Notes under the pieces: model-generated
The model's database searches: none
The model's input: the letters and a program-made list of their open reading frames with translations, nothing else
What the model was told of the DNA's origin: nothing
Shown here: positions 1 to 7,794 of the stretch, one piece after another
How the letters are laid out: every line of letters starts with the position of its first letter
Numbering within the stretch: the stretch's first letter is position 1
Origin: Flavobacterium sp. HTF
GTDB lineage: Bacteria; Bacteroidota; Bacteroidia; Flavobacteriales; Flavobacteriaceae
DNA length: 64,000 nucleotides
Direction of reading: 5' to 3'
Assembly (NCBI RefSeq): GCF_003105115.1
Contig: NZ_QETH01000003.1
Span: 1-64,000, forward strand
Translations under genes and position numbers: made by a program

Positions 1-70
1 ATAAAAGAAAGAACTGAAAATAAAAAGCCCTTGCTGATAAACCAAGGCGGAACCCCCAGCTGGCGCGAGC

Positions 71-149
71 GTCTCGCTCGTGAACTCAAAGCTTTTAAAT
101 TAAATAAGATAAAGGCTAAATATATACTGAGGAGTTGCACGAGCGAGAC
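71..149. repeat. Separated inverted repeat in leading non-coding region
   Basis: The 12-mer GTCTCGCTCGTG at 71-82 is found inverted as CACGAGCGAGAC at 138-149. The two arms are 55 bases apart in an AT-rich stretch. No gene is visible in 1-369; this pair, the terminator that follows and a promoter-like element are all that I can see there. It may be the edge of an intergenic repeat that is truncated by the window start. Confidence 0.5.
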
Positions 150-166
150 TCTCAGCTTGCAGAGAG

Positions 167-221
167 ATAACAAATATAAACCCTCGATTTTAAAATAAAA
201 TCGAGGGTTTATATTTGTTAT
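167..221. terminator. Perfect 26-bp hairpin, probable bidirectional terminator
   Basis: The left arm 167-192 and right arm 196-221 are exact reverse complements around an AAA loop. The stem holds the GC-rich core CCCTCGA/TCGAGGG flanked by A/T runs, so both strands would end in a U-rich tail. It probably terminates a gene lying left of the window. The arms are unusually long for an ordinary terminator. Confidence 0.75.
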
Positions 222-339
222 ATACTGAAAAGTATTTATTCAAAAGCTTATTTCTACTTTTTCATATACTTTAAGGCTATGTTTTTATTTTGTAAATAAA
301 ATATTACTTTATAAAAGATTAAAATAATTGTTTATTTAA

Positions 340-347
340 TATATTTG
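340..347 (+). promoter_or_regulatory. -7 promoter element (TATATTTG)
   Basis: TATATTTG matches the Bacteroidota sigma-A -7 consensus TAnnTTTG. It lies 22 bases before the ATG at 370. I see no good -33 TTTG at the usual distance. A near copy (TATATTTT, 468-475) precedes the second ORF at 492, so the promoter itself seems to be part of the local duplication. Confidence 0.45.
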
Positions 348-351
348 TACT

Positions 352-495
352 TCCTAAATTACAGAAATTATGACATCTAAAAAACTTTTTCCCGTGTGGT
401 ATGGTGGCGGTATTGGAAACAACCGTAACACTTCTGTAAGTGTAGGACACCTGTAGCTTCACGGGTTTATATTTTCCTAAATTACAGAGTTATGA
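352..495 (+). repeat. Duplicated leader in front of two ORFs
   Basis: TCCTAAATTACAGAAATTATGA at 352-373 (split here as TCCTAAATTACAGA + AATTATGA) recurs at 475-495 with only a one-base contraction (AGAGTTATGA). In each copy the segment ends in the ATG of an ORF, at 370 and at 492, and each follows a TATATTT[GT] -7-like element. So promoter, leader and start codon are repeated as a unit. Confidence 0.7.
370..456 (+). CDS. Candidate 28-residue micropeptide (or part of a structured RNA)
   Basis: An ATG right after the duplicated leader opens a 28-codon frame with N-terminal MTSKKLFPVWYGGG and C-terminal NRNTSVSVGHL. I do not recognise it. The same DNA can fold: CCCGTG (391-396) pairs with CACGGG (460-465), enclosing CGGT/ACCG (about 409-424) and ACACT/AGTGT (about 428-443), a three-way-junction-like layout. 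It could be a small peptide, a leader peptide for the gene at 492, or a non-coding RNA. Only the shared start context supports translation. Confidence 0.3.
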   Translation: MTSKKLFPVWYGGGIGNNRNTSVSVGHL

Positions 496-725
496 TTACA
501 AACACCCTTTCAAAAGAAGTTGAAACAAGGTTAGTAACCTTTTTTAACGACAGAATTGACGCCGAATATATGGCTAAAGCGTTAAGGCAAATAAATTTCA
601 CAATTGCTTTGGGAGTTATGACTAAAAATGAAATCCTTCAAGCTGAAACAACTCAATTGGGTGACAGTTTTTACTGGCTCAATGAATTAGCCGAAATTTT
701 AGATCCTTATCTGGATGTAAAGTAG
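492..725 (+). CDS. Hypothetical protein, 77 residues
   Basis: I recognise no family. The protein is small, soluble and slightly acidic, and looks mostly helical; there is no signal peptide or membrane segment. Its middle reads AKALRQINFTIALGVMTK and its end WLNELAEILDPYLDVK. The ATG is chosen because it sits in the second copy of the leader that also precedes the micro-ORF at 370. A clear hairpin terminator follows 25 bases after the stop, so it is probably a monocistronic unit or is transcribed together with the micro-ORF. Codon use and AT content match the neighbourhood. Confidence 0.6.
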   Translation: MITNTLSKEVETRLVTFFNDRIDAEYMAKALRQINFTIALGVMTKNEILQAETTQLGDSFYWLNELAEILDPYLDVK

Positions 726-750
726 GTTTCTAACTTATTTTGAAAAACTA

Positions 751-785
751 AAACCCTCAATCTTTGGAAGAAGATTGAGGGTTTT
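751..785 (+). terminator. Hairpin terminator
   Basis: AAACCCTCAATCTT and AAGATTGAGGGTTTT form a stem around a short GGAAG-type loop, followed by a T-rich tract. It closes the 492-725 unit. The stem core CCCTC/GAGGG resembles that of the hairpin at 167-221. Confidence 0.85.
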
Positions 786-979
786 GTTTTACAATTCTGC
801 TGTGCAAAAACCGTATAAATACGTGTTGTGTTGTTTTTGTAAATCGTTTACACTTGTTGAGAATATTTTTTATTGGATTATGGATTTCCGTAAAGTAGTT
901 GATTTTCAAAGACTAATCTTTGCCAAGTAGAAAGTTTATATTAAAGTTATTTCTCAATCACTAATTAAATACCAAAATT

Positions 980-1369
980 ATGTTTGATCCTACAGATGGT
1001 CGTTATCGTTTTAATAATATGAAAAGTAGTAACACGTATCGAAGATACAAGCAAGTAGATAAAAGCATTAATTTAGATACGTTAAAACCTGTTACAAAAG
1101 AAATACCTGCGCATGGAAGCTATGGTGCCTTATTGTTTACTGTTGAATGGAAAACCAAAAGAAACCAGATTCTAACACGAGATGGAAAATGCATAATTTG
1201 CTCCTCTACTGAAAATCTTCAAATTCATCATCGTCAATATCACTTTATAGTTCGTGAAAATAAATTTAAGTTACCTTGGGATTATGAAGATTACTTATTA
1301 ATAACGCTTTGCGAAGTATGTCATCGCCGCGGTCATTCAAAATATAAAGTACCAACAATAAACATTTAA
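980..1369 (+). CDS. HNH-type zinc-finger nuclease-like protein
   Basis: A 129-residue protein whose C-terminal half is an HNH/McrA-like beta-beta-alpha metal fold: Cys71-x2-Cys74, the His83-His84 pair in LQIHHRQYHF, and Cys111-x2-Cys114-His115 in LCEVCHRRGHS. HNH proteins of this kind cut or nick DNA or RNA; the substrate here is unknown. The N-terminal 55 residues carry no domain that I know. It is the first gene of a tight cassette: the next gene starts 11 bases after its stop. Possible roles are a stand-alone nuclease, a homing-type enzyme or the nuclease part of a defence module; the sequence does not decide between them. Confidence 0.75.
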   Translation: MFDPTDGRYRFNNMKSSNTYRRYKQVDKSINLDTLKPVTKEIPAHGSYGALLFTVEWKTKRNQILTRDGKCIICSSTENLQIHHRQYHFIVRENKFKLPWDYEDYLLITLCEVCHRRGHSKYKVPTINI

Positions 1370-1380
1370 TTTTTTAATAT

Positions 1381-1962
1381 ATGGGGCTATTTAATTTTTT
1401 TAATGGAAAACAAAATTCAAACGGTAATCGAGTAGATAACAGGCAAGATAATTTTGCAATTCCTCCTGTTGACATTCCAGAAAATATTTTTCTTGAAAAA
1501 GAAAAATCGACAACCGATGTAACTCAAATCGAACGACCAGTATCACAATCTGAAAATGGAATATCCGTTTTATTTGCTTTTATCGAAAAAAATTATGAAG
1601 GAAAGGGATATGATGATGCTTTAATAAATCCAGACAATATACATTTACAACAGAATGTTGAGGCATTAAAAAATGATTTAGAAAGAACAATTCGAAAAAT
1701 TAAGACCTTTTACGAAGACTTTATCCGCGAAATAAACTTTCATATTGAAACCAGAAGCCGAAGCGGAATGGTTGATACAGTTGAAGAACTAACTGTAAAA
1801 AAAGATACAGCAGAAGAACACATAAACCAAATACTGACAATTGAAAACGAAGCAAAAGAAAATAAAGGCATCGGTTATGGAATTATTTTAAGCTATAAAA
1901 GAGGATTCAATAATGGATTAGCTGCTATTTCTCATCATTCAATAATGAAAAAGAACTTTTAA
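1381..1962 (+). CDS. Hypothetical coiled-coil protein, 193 residues
   Basis: I recognise no family. The N-terminus (MGLFNFFNGKQNSNG) is followed by a low-complexity Asn/Gln/Asp-rich linker to about residue 60. Residues about 85-165 are charged and heptad-like (VEALKNDLERTIRKIKTFYE, then VEELTVKKDTAEEHINQILT), which suggests a long helical hairpin or coiled coil. There is no signal peptide or membrane segment. The gene lies 11 bases after the HNH gene and only 2 bases before the DUF4407-like membrane gene, so the three are almost certainly co-transcribed and may form a complex; both this protein and its downstream neighbour have extended coiled coils. Confidence 0.65.
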   Translation: MGLFNFFNGKQNSNGNRVDNRQDNFAIPPVDIPENIFLEKEKSTTDVTQIERPVSQSENGISVLFAFIEKNYEGKGYDDALINPDNIHLQQNVEALKNDLERTIRKIKTFYEDFIREINFHIETRSRSGMVDTVEELTVKKDTAEEHINQILTIENEAKENKGIGYGIILSYKRGFNNGLAAISHHSIMKKNF

Positions 1963-1964
1963 TT

Positions 1965-2963
1965 ATGAAAAATCCATGGATAAGAGTTGGTTGTTTTCTC
2001 ACAGGATATAACTACTCAATAGTAAAAAATTGCAGTGAAATTTCGGTAAAAGCTGTCAAAAGATATTCATCAGCATTAGTAATAATATGTTTATTGTGGG
2101 CTTTTATTGGTTTTTCTTTTACCAATAGATATCTAACGGGTGGAATAATTGAATCAATCGTGGGTGCAATAATTTTCATAATCATAATTATCCAAATTGA
2201 AAGACAGATTATACTAACAGTCAATCCTAATAAATTTCTTTATGGCACTAGGGCAATTATTGCAATAGCAATGGCATTAATAGGATCTGTTATTATCGAT
2301 CAAATTATTTTTCAACAAGATATCGAGCTTGAAAAAATTACATTTATCGAAGCACGTGTTAATAAAGCTCTTGATTCTAAAACTAAAGAACTTAGAACCC
2401 AAATTCAAGATTTGCAAGATGCTATTGTTAAAAAAGAAGATGAAAGACAAAAGTACATAAATGAAATAGCAAAAAATCCAACATCAAAAATATACTCTAC
2501 ATTTTCAACTATTAAAACTGAAAAAATTGTTACGACCGATCCAACTGGAAACAATATAATAAATGAAAAATCAGTACCGGTTAAAGTTATTAATAGTTCG
2601 AATGTTCCAAATCCGAAAATTTCCATGATTGCTCCATTACAGCAATCAATTAATGATTTAAATATCCAAAAATCTAAAAAAGAATCAGCATTGCTAAATA
2701 TTCGACCTCAATTAGAAAAAGATATTTCAAGCAAAGTTGGATTTTTAGATGAGCTTGAGGTAATGTTTAGTTTAATTAGTAAATCTGGCGTTGCATTAAC
2801 AATATGGTCAATATGGTTTATATTACTTTTTGGCATTGAAATACTAATTTTGGTCAGTAAGTCTTCAGAAAGTGAAAATGATTATGACAGAATTGTTAAA
2901 CATCATATGACATTACAAATGAAAAAACTTGATTTGTTTGAACAAATGGCTAAAAATCAATAA
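1965..2963 (+). CDS. DUF4407-like membrane protein with large coiled-coil domain
   Basis: A 332-residue integral membrane protein. Hydrophobic segments lie at about 34-53, 59-79, 92-112 and 272-297. Between the third and fourth is a charged coiled-coil domain (about 117-265). The helix hairpin followed by an Ile-rich segment ending in QIERQIIL resembles the DUF4407 family, whose function is not known. The start is an ATG two bases after the previous stop, so translational coupling is likely. Together with the HNH and coiled-coil proteins it makes a nuclease plus membrane-protein cassette, a general layout also seen in some anti-phage systems, but I see no specific family match to any of those. 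The family assignment is moderately sure, the role is open. Confidence 0.65.
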   Translation: MKNPWIRVGCFLTGYNYSIVKNCSEISVKAVKRYSSALVIICLLWAFIGFSFTNRYLTGGIIESIVGAIIFIIIIIQIERQIILTVNPNKFLYGTRAIIAIAMALIGSVIIDQIIFQQDIELEKITFIEARVNKALDSKTKELRTQIQDLQDAIVKKEDERQKYINEIAKNPTSKIYSTFSTIKTEKIVTTDPTGNNIINEKSVPVKVINSSNVPNPKISMIAPLQQSINDLNIQKSKKESALLNIRPQLEKDISSKVGFLDELEVMFSLISKSGVALTIWSIWFILLFGIEILILVSKSSESENDYDRIVKHHMTLQMKKLDLFEQMAKNQ

Positions 2964-3012
2964 AAATCCTGAAATTCATGTTTTCAAAAAACATTTAATC
3001 TATTACTTTACA

Positions 3013-3046
3013 TTTGTTCGCATTAAATTACTTTTAAATACTTTTG
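3013..3046 (+). promoter_or_regulatory. Promoter of the HxlR gene
   Basis: TACTTTTG at 3039-3046 is an exact TAnnTTTG -7 element, with a TTTG -33-like box at 3013-3016. The spacer of 22 bases is a little longer than usual. The predicted transcript start is about 45 bases before the ATG at 3097. The leader contains a GACTTAATT/AATTAAGTC inverted pair (about 3049-3081), a possible autoregulatory operator for the HxlR protein. Confidence 0.5.
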
Positions 3047-3096
3047 CAATTAAGTCACAACAATAAATTTCGACTTAATTACAAAATTTCATTCCA

Positions 3097-3441
3097 ATGC
3101 AAAGAAACCAAAAAGAAGAAGTCCAGGCCTTACAAGATACAATCTATGTTTTAGGCGGAAAATGGAAACTGCCTATTATCAATTCGATTTGTAATGGTAA
3201 CCATCGGTTTAAGGAAATTCAGCAGAGTATTCCGGGGATTACTTCACGTATGCTTTCGAAGGAATTAAAAGATATGGAAATGAATAATCTCGTAAAAAGA
3301 ACCGAAGACCGTGATGCGGAAATCGTTATTATTTATGAGTCAACCGATTATTGCCGTTCTTTCGGACCTATTATAAGTGAAATGATCAATTGGGGAAAAT
3401 CACATCGGGAACACATCAAAAAACAGAAGGAAAAGGCATAA
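3097..3441 (+). CDS. HxlR-family winged-helix transcriptional regulator
   Basis: A 114-residue MarR/HxlR-type DNA-binding protein. The family signature is clear: VLGGKWKLPIINSICNG followed by HRFKEIQQSIPGITSRMLSKEL (recognition helix region) and the wing KRTEDRDAEIVIIYESTDYC. Family members bind as dimers and often sense reactive electrophiles or oxidants, sometimes through Cys residues; here Cys36 (about) and the Cys in TDYCRSF are present. It lies just upstream of, and codirectional with, the flavin-dependent oxidoreductase at 3516, which is a common regulator-target arrangement, so that gene is its likely target (inference). Confidence 0.88.
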   Translation: MQRNQKEEVQALQDTIYVLGGKWKLPIINSICNGNHRFKEIQQSIPGITSRMLSKELKDMEMNNLVKRTEDRDAEIVIIYESTDYCRSFGPIISEMINWGKSHREHIKKQKEKA

Positions 3442-3503
3442 TTGGTCTTCAAAAATTACGCTTTTCATAGCATTTTCCTAACCGTCAAAATACCTAAATT
3501 TAG

Positions 3504-3511
3504 TATCTTTA
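3504..3511 (+). promoter_or_regulatory. -7-like element immediately before the monooxygenase start
   Basis: TATCTTTA resembles TAnnTTTG and ends only four bases before the ATG at 3516. Used as a promoter it would give an almost leaderless mRNA. It could instead be chance AT-rich sequence, with the gene read through from the HxlR gene. Confidence 0.3.
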
Positions 3512-3515
3512 CGAT

Positions 3516-4535
3516 ATGATCGAAATAGGAATAGACAGTTTTGCGTCGGCAATGTACGGCGATAACAACACGCTTAGCAGCGTAGAGGCCATGGAGCAAC
3601 TGCTTCAGAGAATTGAGTTTGCCGATCAGGTCGGACTCGATGTTTTTGGAATTGGCGAACACCACAAAAAAGAATTTTTAGATTCGGCTACAGCAGTAAT
3701 CCTGAGTGCAGCCGCAGCGCGTACCAATAAAATCAGGCTTACGAGCGCCGTAAGTGTGTTAAGCGCCGCAGATCCTGTGCGTGTCTATCAGAGTTTTGCC
3801 ACTTTGGATTTGATTTCAAAAGGAAGGGCAGAAATTGTAGTAGGCCGCGGATCTTCGATTGAGGCTTACCCCCTTTTTGGATTTGACCTGAACGATTACG
3901 ACAAACTTTTTAAGGAAAAACTGGAACTTTTATTACAGGTTCGCGATAACGAATTTGTAACCTGGTCGGGAAAATTCCGTGCTCCTTTGAATAACCTTCC
4001 GGTTTACCCGAGAGCTTCACAGGAAAAATTACCCGTATGGCTTGGCGTTGGCGGAAGCCCGGAATCTTTTGTGAGAGCCGGAACCTTGGGTTTACCCTTA
4101 ATGGTGGCCGTGATTGGCGGACAAACACACCGTTTTCGTCCTTTGATAGATTTATACAGAGAGGCCGGACAGGCAAACGGTTTTAAACCGGAAGAACTGA
4201 AAGTCGGTTTACATTCGCCGGGTTATGTATCTGCAACCAACGAAAGTGCCGTTGCCGAGTACTATCCGGGTTATGCCGAACTTTGGACCAAATTAGGTCT
4301 GGAACGTGGCTGGCCACCGGTAACAAAAGATAAATTTGATTATCTGATAGATGAAAAAGGCGTTTTGGTTCTTGGAAATCCGGAACAGGTGGCAGAGAAA
4401 ATTTTACGTCACAGCGATGCCCTGGGCGGAGTTTCAAGATTTACTTTCCAAATGGATAATGCAGGACTTACGCACAGTCAGTTGATGAACGCCATAGAAC
4501 TTATAGGAACAAAAGTAAAACCTCTGATTCAGTAA
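3516..4535 (+). CDS. LLM-class flavin-dependent oxidoreductase (luciferase-like monooxygenase)
   Basis: A 339-residue single-domain TIM-barrel protein of the bacterial-luciferase-like family. Diagnostic stretches are FGIGEHHKKEFLDSATAV (residues about 46-63), the SAVSVLSAADPVRVYQ strand-helix, the phosphate/flavin-binding EIVVGRGSS and the LGVGGSPES loop. Family members use reduced FMN to oxidise small organic substrates; the actual substrate cannot be read from sequence. Length is normal for the subgroup. It follows the HxlR regulator by 74 bases and is followed at once by a strong terminator, so the pair forms a small, probably redox-responsive unit. Confidence 0.88.
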   Translation: MIEIGIDSFASAMYGDNNTLSSVEAMEQLLQRIEFADQVGLDVFGIGEHHKKEFLDSATAVILSAAAARTNKIRLTSAVSVLSAADPVRVYQSFATLDLISKGRAEIVVGRGSSIEAYPLFGFDLNDYDKLFKEKLELLLQVRDNEFVTWSGKFRAPLNNLPVYPRASQEKLPVWLGVGGSPESFVRAGTLGLPLMVAVIGGQTHRFRPLIDLYREAGQANGFKPEELKVGLHSPGYVSATNESAVAEYYPGYAELWTKLGLERGWPPVTKDKFDYLIDEKGVLVLGNPEQVAEKILRHSDALGGVSRFTFQMDNAGLTHSQLMNAIELIGTKVKPLIQ

Positions 4536-4548
4536 ATCAGAGGTTTTG
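4517..4548. terminator. Hairpin terminator overlapping the monooxygenase stop
   Basis: AAAACCTCTGATT and AATCAGAGGTTTT form a stem around the stop codon of the gene ending at 4535, followed by a T-rich tract. The symmetric A/T flanks let it also serve the convergent antiporter gene ending at 4557. Confidence 0.85.
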
Positions 4549-4556
4549 TTTTATTG

Positions 4557-6161
4557 TTAGTTCTCATAAATCTCCATCCACAGACGGCTTTCTTCAAGAT
4601 CGAGTTCTTTCTCTATTTTTCGGAAGATTTCTTCGTTTACAGAACCCTTTTTGTGCATCAATTCCAGTTTGGAGCGTTCTACATTCAATAAGTCGATTTG
4701 TAGTTTGGTAAAATCATTGAAAATTTCACCTCCGAGCATATTCCCTTTTCCGAAAAAATTGGCCGGTAATTCGGTTTTCTGCAAACGGTTGAATTTGACT
4801 TCGTATTTACTTTTTATATTATGAAGAAGATCGTCATTCAATAAAGAAAAATTATCTTCGATATGCGCAATAGTTTCAGAAACAATTACATTTCGGATAT
4901 TATATTCCTCTGCCAGAATAGAATAAGGCTGCAGTTTTAATCTGCGAATTACCCAAGGAAGGGTCAATCCCTGAATCACCAAAGTCGAAAGGATGACACA
5001 AAAAACGAGATAGATAATCAGGTTACGTAACGGAAAAGCTTCCGTATCATTATTAATAGTTAAAGGCAAAGCCAGAGCCGCCGCCATAGACACCACACCA
5101 CGCATTCCGGACCATCCGAAAACAATCATATTGCGGTAATCAAATTCTTCTTTCTGGCGAATCTTTTTACTCAAAAATCTTGGAACCAGTGTCGCCGGAA
5201 TAACCCATAAAAAACGCACCACAATAACCACAATACTCACAGTGGCACCCCAGATAAACAAGGACATTCCCGAATAATCTCCAATTCCCTCCATAATCTG
5301 ACGAAGCTGAAGCCCGATCAAAATAAAGATTAAACCGTTTAATATATTGGTAAGGACGCTCCATATTGTTCCGGTCATCATACGGCTTTCGTGCGTAAAA
5401 ATCGTTCCCGATCTTGCCGATAGAAATAAACCGGTTGTTACCACGGCCAGAACTCCCGAACATTCGTAATGCTCTGCAATCAGGTAAGAGGCAAAAGGCG
5501 TTAACAAAGTAAGCGTGGCTTCGATTACTTCATCACAAACAAATTTTTTGTGTACAAAATTCATCACAAATCCTACTCCCAAACCAATTGCAATGCCAAG
5601 TGTCGACATGATAAAGAAGTTTAGTCCCGCCTGCCAGAGTACAAAATTACCCGCCGTAATGGCTGTTAACGCATATTTATACGCTACAAGACCACTGGCA
5701 TCGTTAAGCAGACTTTCTCCTTCCAGAATAGCAATAAGCCTCGGATGCAGTCCCAAACCTTTTGTAATAGAAGTAGCCGAAACGGCATCGGGAGGAGACA
5801 CAATAGCACCCAGCAAAAATGCTAACGGCCAGGAAATATCATCAATCAGCATGTGGGCTGCAATGGCAACGGCCACTGTTGTAAAAAGTACCAGACCAAC
5901 AGCCGCAAGCGTGATCGGACGAACGGTTTGTTTAAAATCGGCCCAACTGGTGTACCAGGCTGCATGATACAAAAGCGGTGGCAAAAAGATAATAAAAACT
6001 ACCTCAGGATTTAGTGCTATTACAGGAAGTCCCGGAACTATACTGATGACCACCCCGCAAAGTACGAGTACAATCGGAATGGGAAAATTATATTTTTTAC
6101 TTAGGATACTGAGGAAAGCGACCCCGAACAGCAGCATAATAATTACGGTAATATTCTCCAT
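4557..6161 (-). CDS. CPA1-family Na+/H+ antiporter
   Basis: A 534-residue inner-membrane antiporter. About 12 hydrophobic segments fill residues 1-410 and a cytoplasmic tail follows (about 410-534). Typical cation:proton antiporter motifs are present: FLPPLLYHAAW, LGAIVSPPDAVSATSITK and the ion-binding segment LEGESLLNDASGLVAYK, with the Asn-Asp pair of electroneutral CPA1 carriers; FGWSGMRGVVSMAAALALP is the later conserved helix. It should export Na+ (or K+) in exchange for protons and so control cytoplasmic pH and sodium. The gene is divergent from the MocR-type regulator at 6332 and has no partner gene on its strand. Confidence 0.93.
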   Translation of the reverse strand: MENITVIIMLLFGVAFLSILSKKYNFPIPIVLVLCGVVISIVPGLPVIALNPEVVFIIFLPPLLYHAAWYTSWADFKQTVRPITLAAVGLVLFTTVAVAIAAHMLIDDISWPLAFLLGAIVSPPDAVSATSITKGLGLHPRLIAILEGESLLNDASGLVAYKYALTAITAGNFVLWQAGLNFFIMSTLGIAIGLGVGFVMNFVHKKFVCDEVIEATLTLLTPFASYLIAEHYECSGVLAVVTTGLFLSARSGTIFTHESRMMTGTIWSVLTNILNGLIFILIGLQLRQIMEGIGDYSGMSLFIWGATVSIVVIVVRFLWVIPATLVPRFLSKKIRQKEEFDYRNMIVFGWSGMRGVVSMAAALALPLTINNDTEAFPLRNLIIYLVFCVILSTLVIQGLTLPWVIRRLKLQPYSILAEEYNIRNVIVSETIAHIEDNFSLLNDDLLHNIKSKYEVKFNRLQKTELPANFFGKGNMLGGEIFNDFTKLQIDLLNVERSKLELMHKKGSVNEEIFRKIEKELDLEESRLWMEIYEN

Positions 6162-6280
6162 TTCAGCTTGTTTTTGGCAGGTTTAAAGTTTGGTATTTAT
6201 TGTCGGTTGACAGGTGCTAATATACTATTTTATGCTAATATCCTTCAAACATAAAAATAGCTGTTGTATCTATTTTATTG

Positions 6281-6331
6281 TAAATTTGGACTATCAGTAT
6301 ATGTTACTTTTTCAATATTAAAACAGTCCAG
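6281..6331 (+). promoter_or_regulatory. Promoter and CTGGACTG motif before the MocR-type regulator
   Basis: TAAATTTG (6281-6288) is an exact TAnnTTTG -7 element. The octamer CAGTCCAG (complement CTGGACTG) lies at 6324-6331, directly against the ATG at 6332. The same CTGGA core is repeated several times in front of yggS/DUF2024 (8160-8274), so it is a candidate autoregulatory site for the regulator encoded here. Confidence 0.45.
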
Positions 6332-7744
6332 ATGTTACGACCTTGGCAATTCGAAATTCAATTAGACAAAAAATCAGGCAAGGCACTTTACCTGCAAATT
6401 GCCGATGCGATTATAAATGCCGTAAAATCAGGGAAACTAATCAAAGGAAACGCATTGCCCGGAAGCCGACAGCTGGCTGGTTTGTTGCATGTAAACCGAA
6501 ATACCGTAATTGAGGCTCTGGATGTTTTAATTGCAGAAGGCTGGCTGATTTCTATAGACCGAAAAGGAACGTTTGTCGCTGATATTTTGCCCGAAATTAT
6601 TAAAAGCAAAAAGAACGAAGAAAAAACCCCTGAAATTACAACAGAAGTAAAACCTTATCTTGTTTTTGACGACGGACTTCCAGACAGCCGCCTCGCTCCT
6701 GCCAATGATCTGGCGCGCGCATACCGGGAAATCTTCAACAGAAAATCACGCTGGCAGATTATGGGCTACAGCAATGAACTGGGAGATATCGAATTCAGAA
6801 AAGCGATTGTGCAAATGCTGAATTTTAAGAGAGGAATGAATATAACTCCCGACCAGATCTGCATAACCCGCGGAAGCCAAATGGCGATGTATCTTGCTGC
6901 ACATTGTTTACTTTCAAAAGAGGATTATATCATGATCGAAAATCCCGGTTACAAACCTGCCTGGGAAGCTTTTGAAAATGCAAATGCAAAACTTCTTCCC
7001 GTCAGTGTTCATTCAGACGGGCTCGATATTGATCAGGTTGAAGCTTATTTAAAAAAATACAATACCATAAAAGCGATTTATGTTACGCCTCATCATCAGT
7101 TTCCGACTACGGTAACGCTGAGCCTAAAGAAACGTTTACGGCTGATTGAGTTATCTAATCAATACAATTTTACGATAATTGAAGACGATTATGATAATGA
7201 ATTTCATTTTGGCCAGCGTCCTGTTTTGCCTATTTCGAGTTACGGAAATACACAGAACTTTATCTACATTGGCACTTTGAGTAAAATTGTAGCACCTGCC
7301 CTTCGCATTGGTTATCTCGTAAGTTCTGCTGAAAATATCCTGAAAGTGGGCAATCACCGCAAAATAATTGATGTACAAGGAGATAATATAATGGAAGAAG
7401 CGGTTTTGCAACTTATTAATGATGGAAAAATAAAACGGCATCTCAAGAAAACCAGTCTTATTTATAAAGCAAAAAGGGATTATTTTGAAAATCTCTGCAA
7501 TCTTCACCTGAAGGATAAAGTTACTTTCAGCAAACCCGAAGGCGGACTGGCTTTTTGGATTGTCCCTAATTCAGATGCTGATCCAATCGCTATTTCTGAA
7601 AAACTGCTTAGCAAAGGAATCAAAATTATGAGCCCGGAAAGGTTTAGTTTTGGCAGTCCTGTCTGTGGTTTCAGATTAGGTTATGCCTCACTTACCGAAC
7701 AACAAATGGAAGAAGGGATTGTTGCACTTTCAAAACTGTTGTAA
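6332..7744 (+). CDS. MocR/PdxR-type PLP-dependent transcriptional regulator
   Basis: A 470-residue fusion of an N-terminal GntR-type winged helix (about 10-82: ADAIINAVKSGKLIKGNALP, LLHVNRNTVIEALDVLIAEGW) and a fold-type I aminotransferase-like domain (about 110-470). PLP ligands are visible: the Schiff-base lysine is Lys318 in IGTLSKIVAP and the ring-contacting Asp lies in IIEDDYDNEF (285-288). MocR proteins sense PLP or amino-acid-PLP adducts; the PdxR branch controls vitamin B6 supply. Because yggS, a PLP homeostasis gene, lies 0.6 kb downstream and CTGGA motifs precede both, a B6-related role is likely (inference); an amino-acid catabolic role cannot be excluded. Confidence 0.9.
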   Translation: MLRPWQFEIQLDKKSGKALYLQIADAIINAVKSGKLIKGNALPGSRQLAGLLHVNRNTVIEALDVLIAEGWLISIDRKGTFVADILPEIIKSKKNEEKTPEITTEVKPYLVFDDGLPDSRLAPANDLARAYREIFNRKSRWQIMGYSNELGDIEFRKAIVQMLNFKRGMNITPDQICITRGSQMAMYLAAHCLLSKEDYIMIENPGYKPAWEAFENANAKLLPVSVHSDGLDIDQVEAYLKKYNTIKAIYVTPHHQFPTTVTLSLKKRLRLIELSNQYNFTIIEDDYDNEFHFGQRPVLPISSYGNTQNFIYIGTLSKIVAPALRIGYLVSSAENILKVGNHRKIIDVQGDNIMEEAVLQLINDGKIKRHLKKTSLIYKAKRDYFENLCNLHLKDKVTFSKPEGGLAFWIVPNSDADPIAISEKLLSKGIKIMSPERFSFGSPVCGFRLGYASLTEQQMEEGIVALSKLL

Positions 7745-7748
7745 TGGC

Positions 7749-7780
7749 TAAGACTGAAAGCCCCCAAACCTTCAGTCTTA
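7749..7780. terminator. Hairpin between convergent genes
   Basis: TAAGACTGAA (7749-7758) and TTCAGTCTTA (7771-7780) pair around a C/A-rich loop. It sits between the stop of the MocR-type gene (7744) and that of the convergent DUF2024 gene (7795), and so can serve both strands. Confidence 0.75.
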
Positions 7781-7794
7781 TATTGAAAAAATAA

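Noticed and set aside
5515-5967. A 150-codon plus-strand frame opposite the antiporter gene
   Set aside because: It lies wholly antisense to conserved transmembrane motifs of the antiporter and has a shadow-frame composition (Ser/Thr/Ala-rich).
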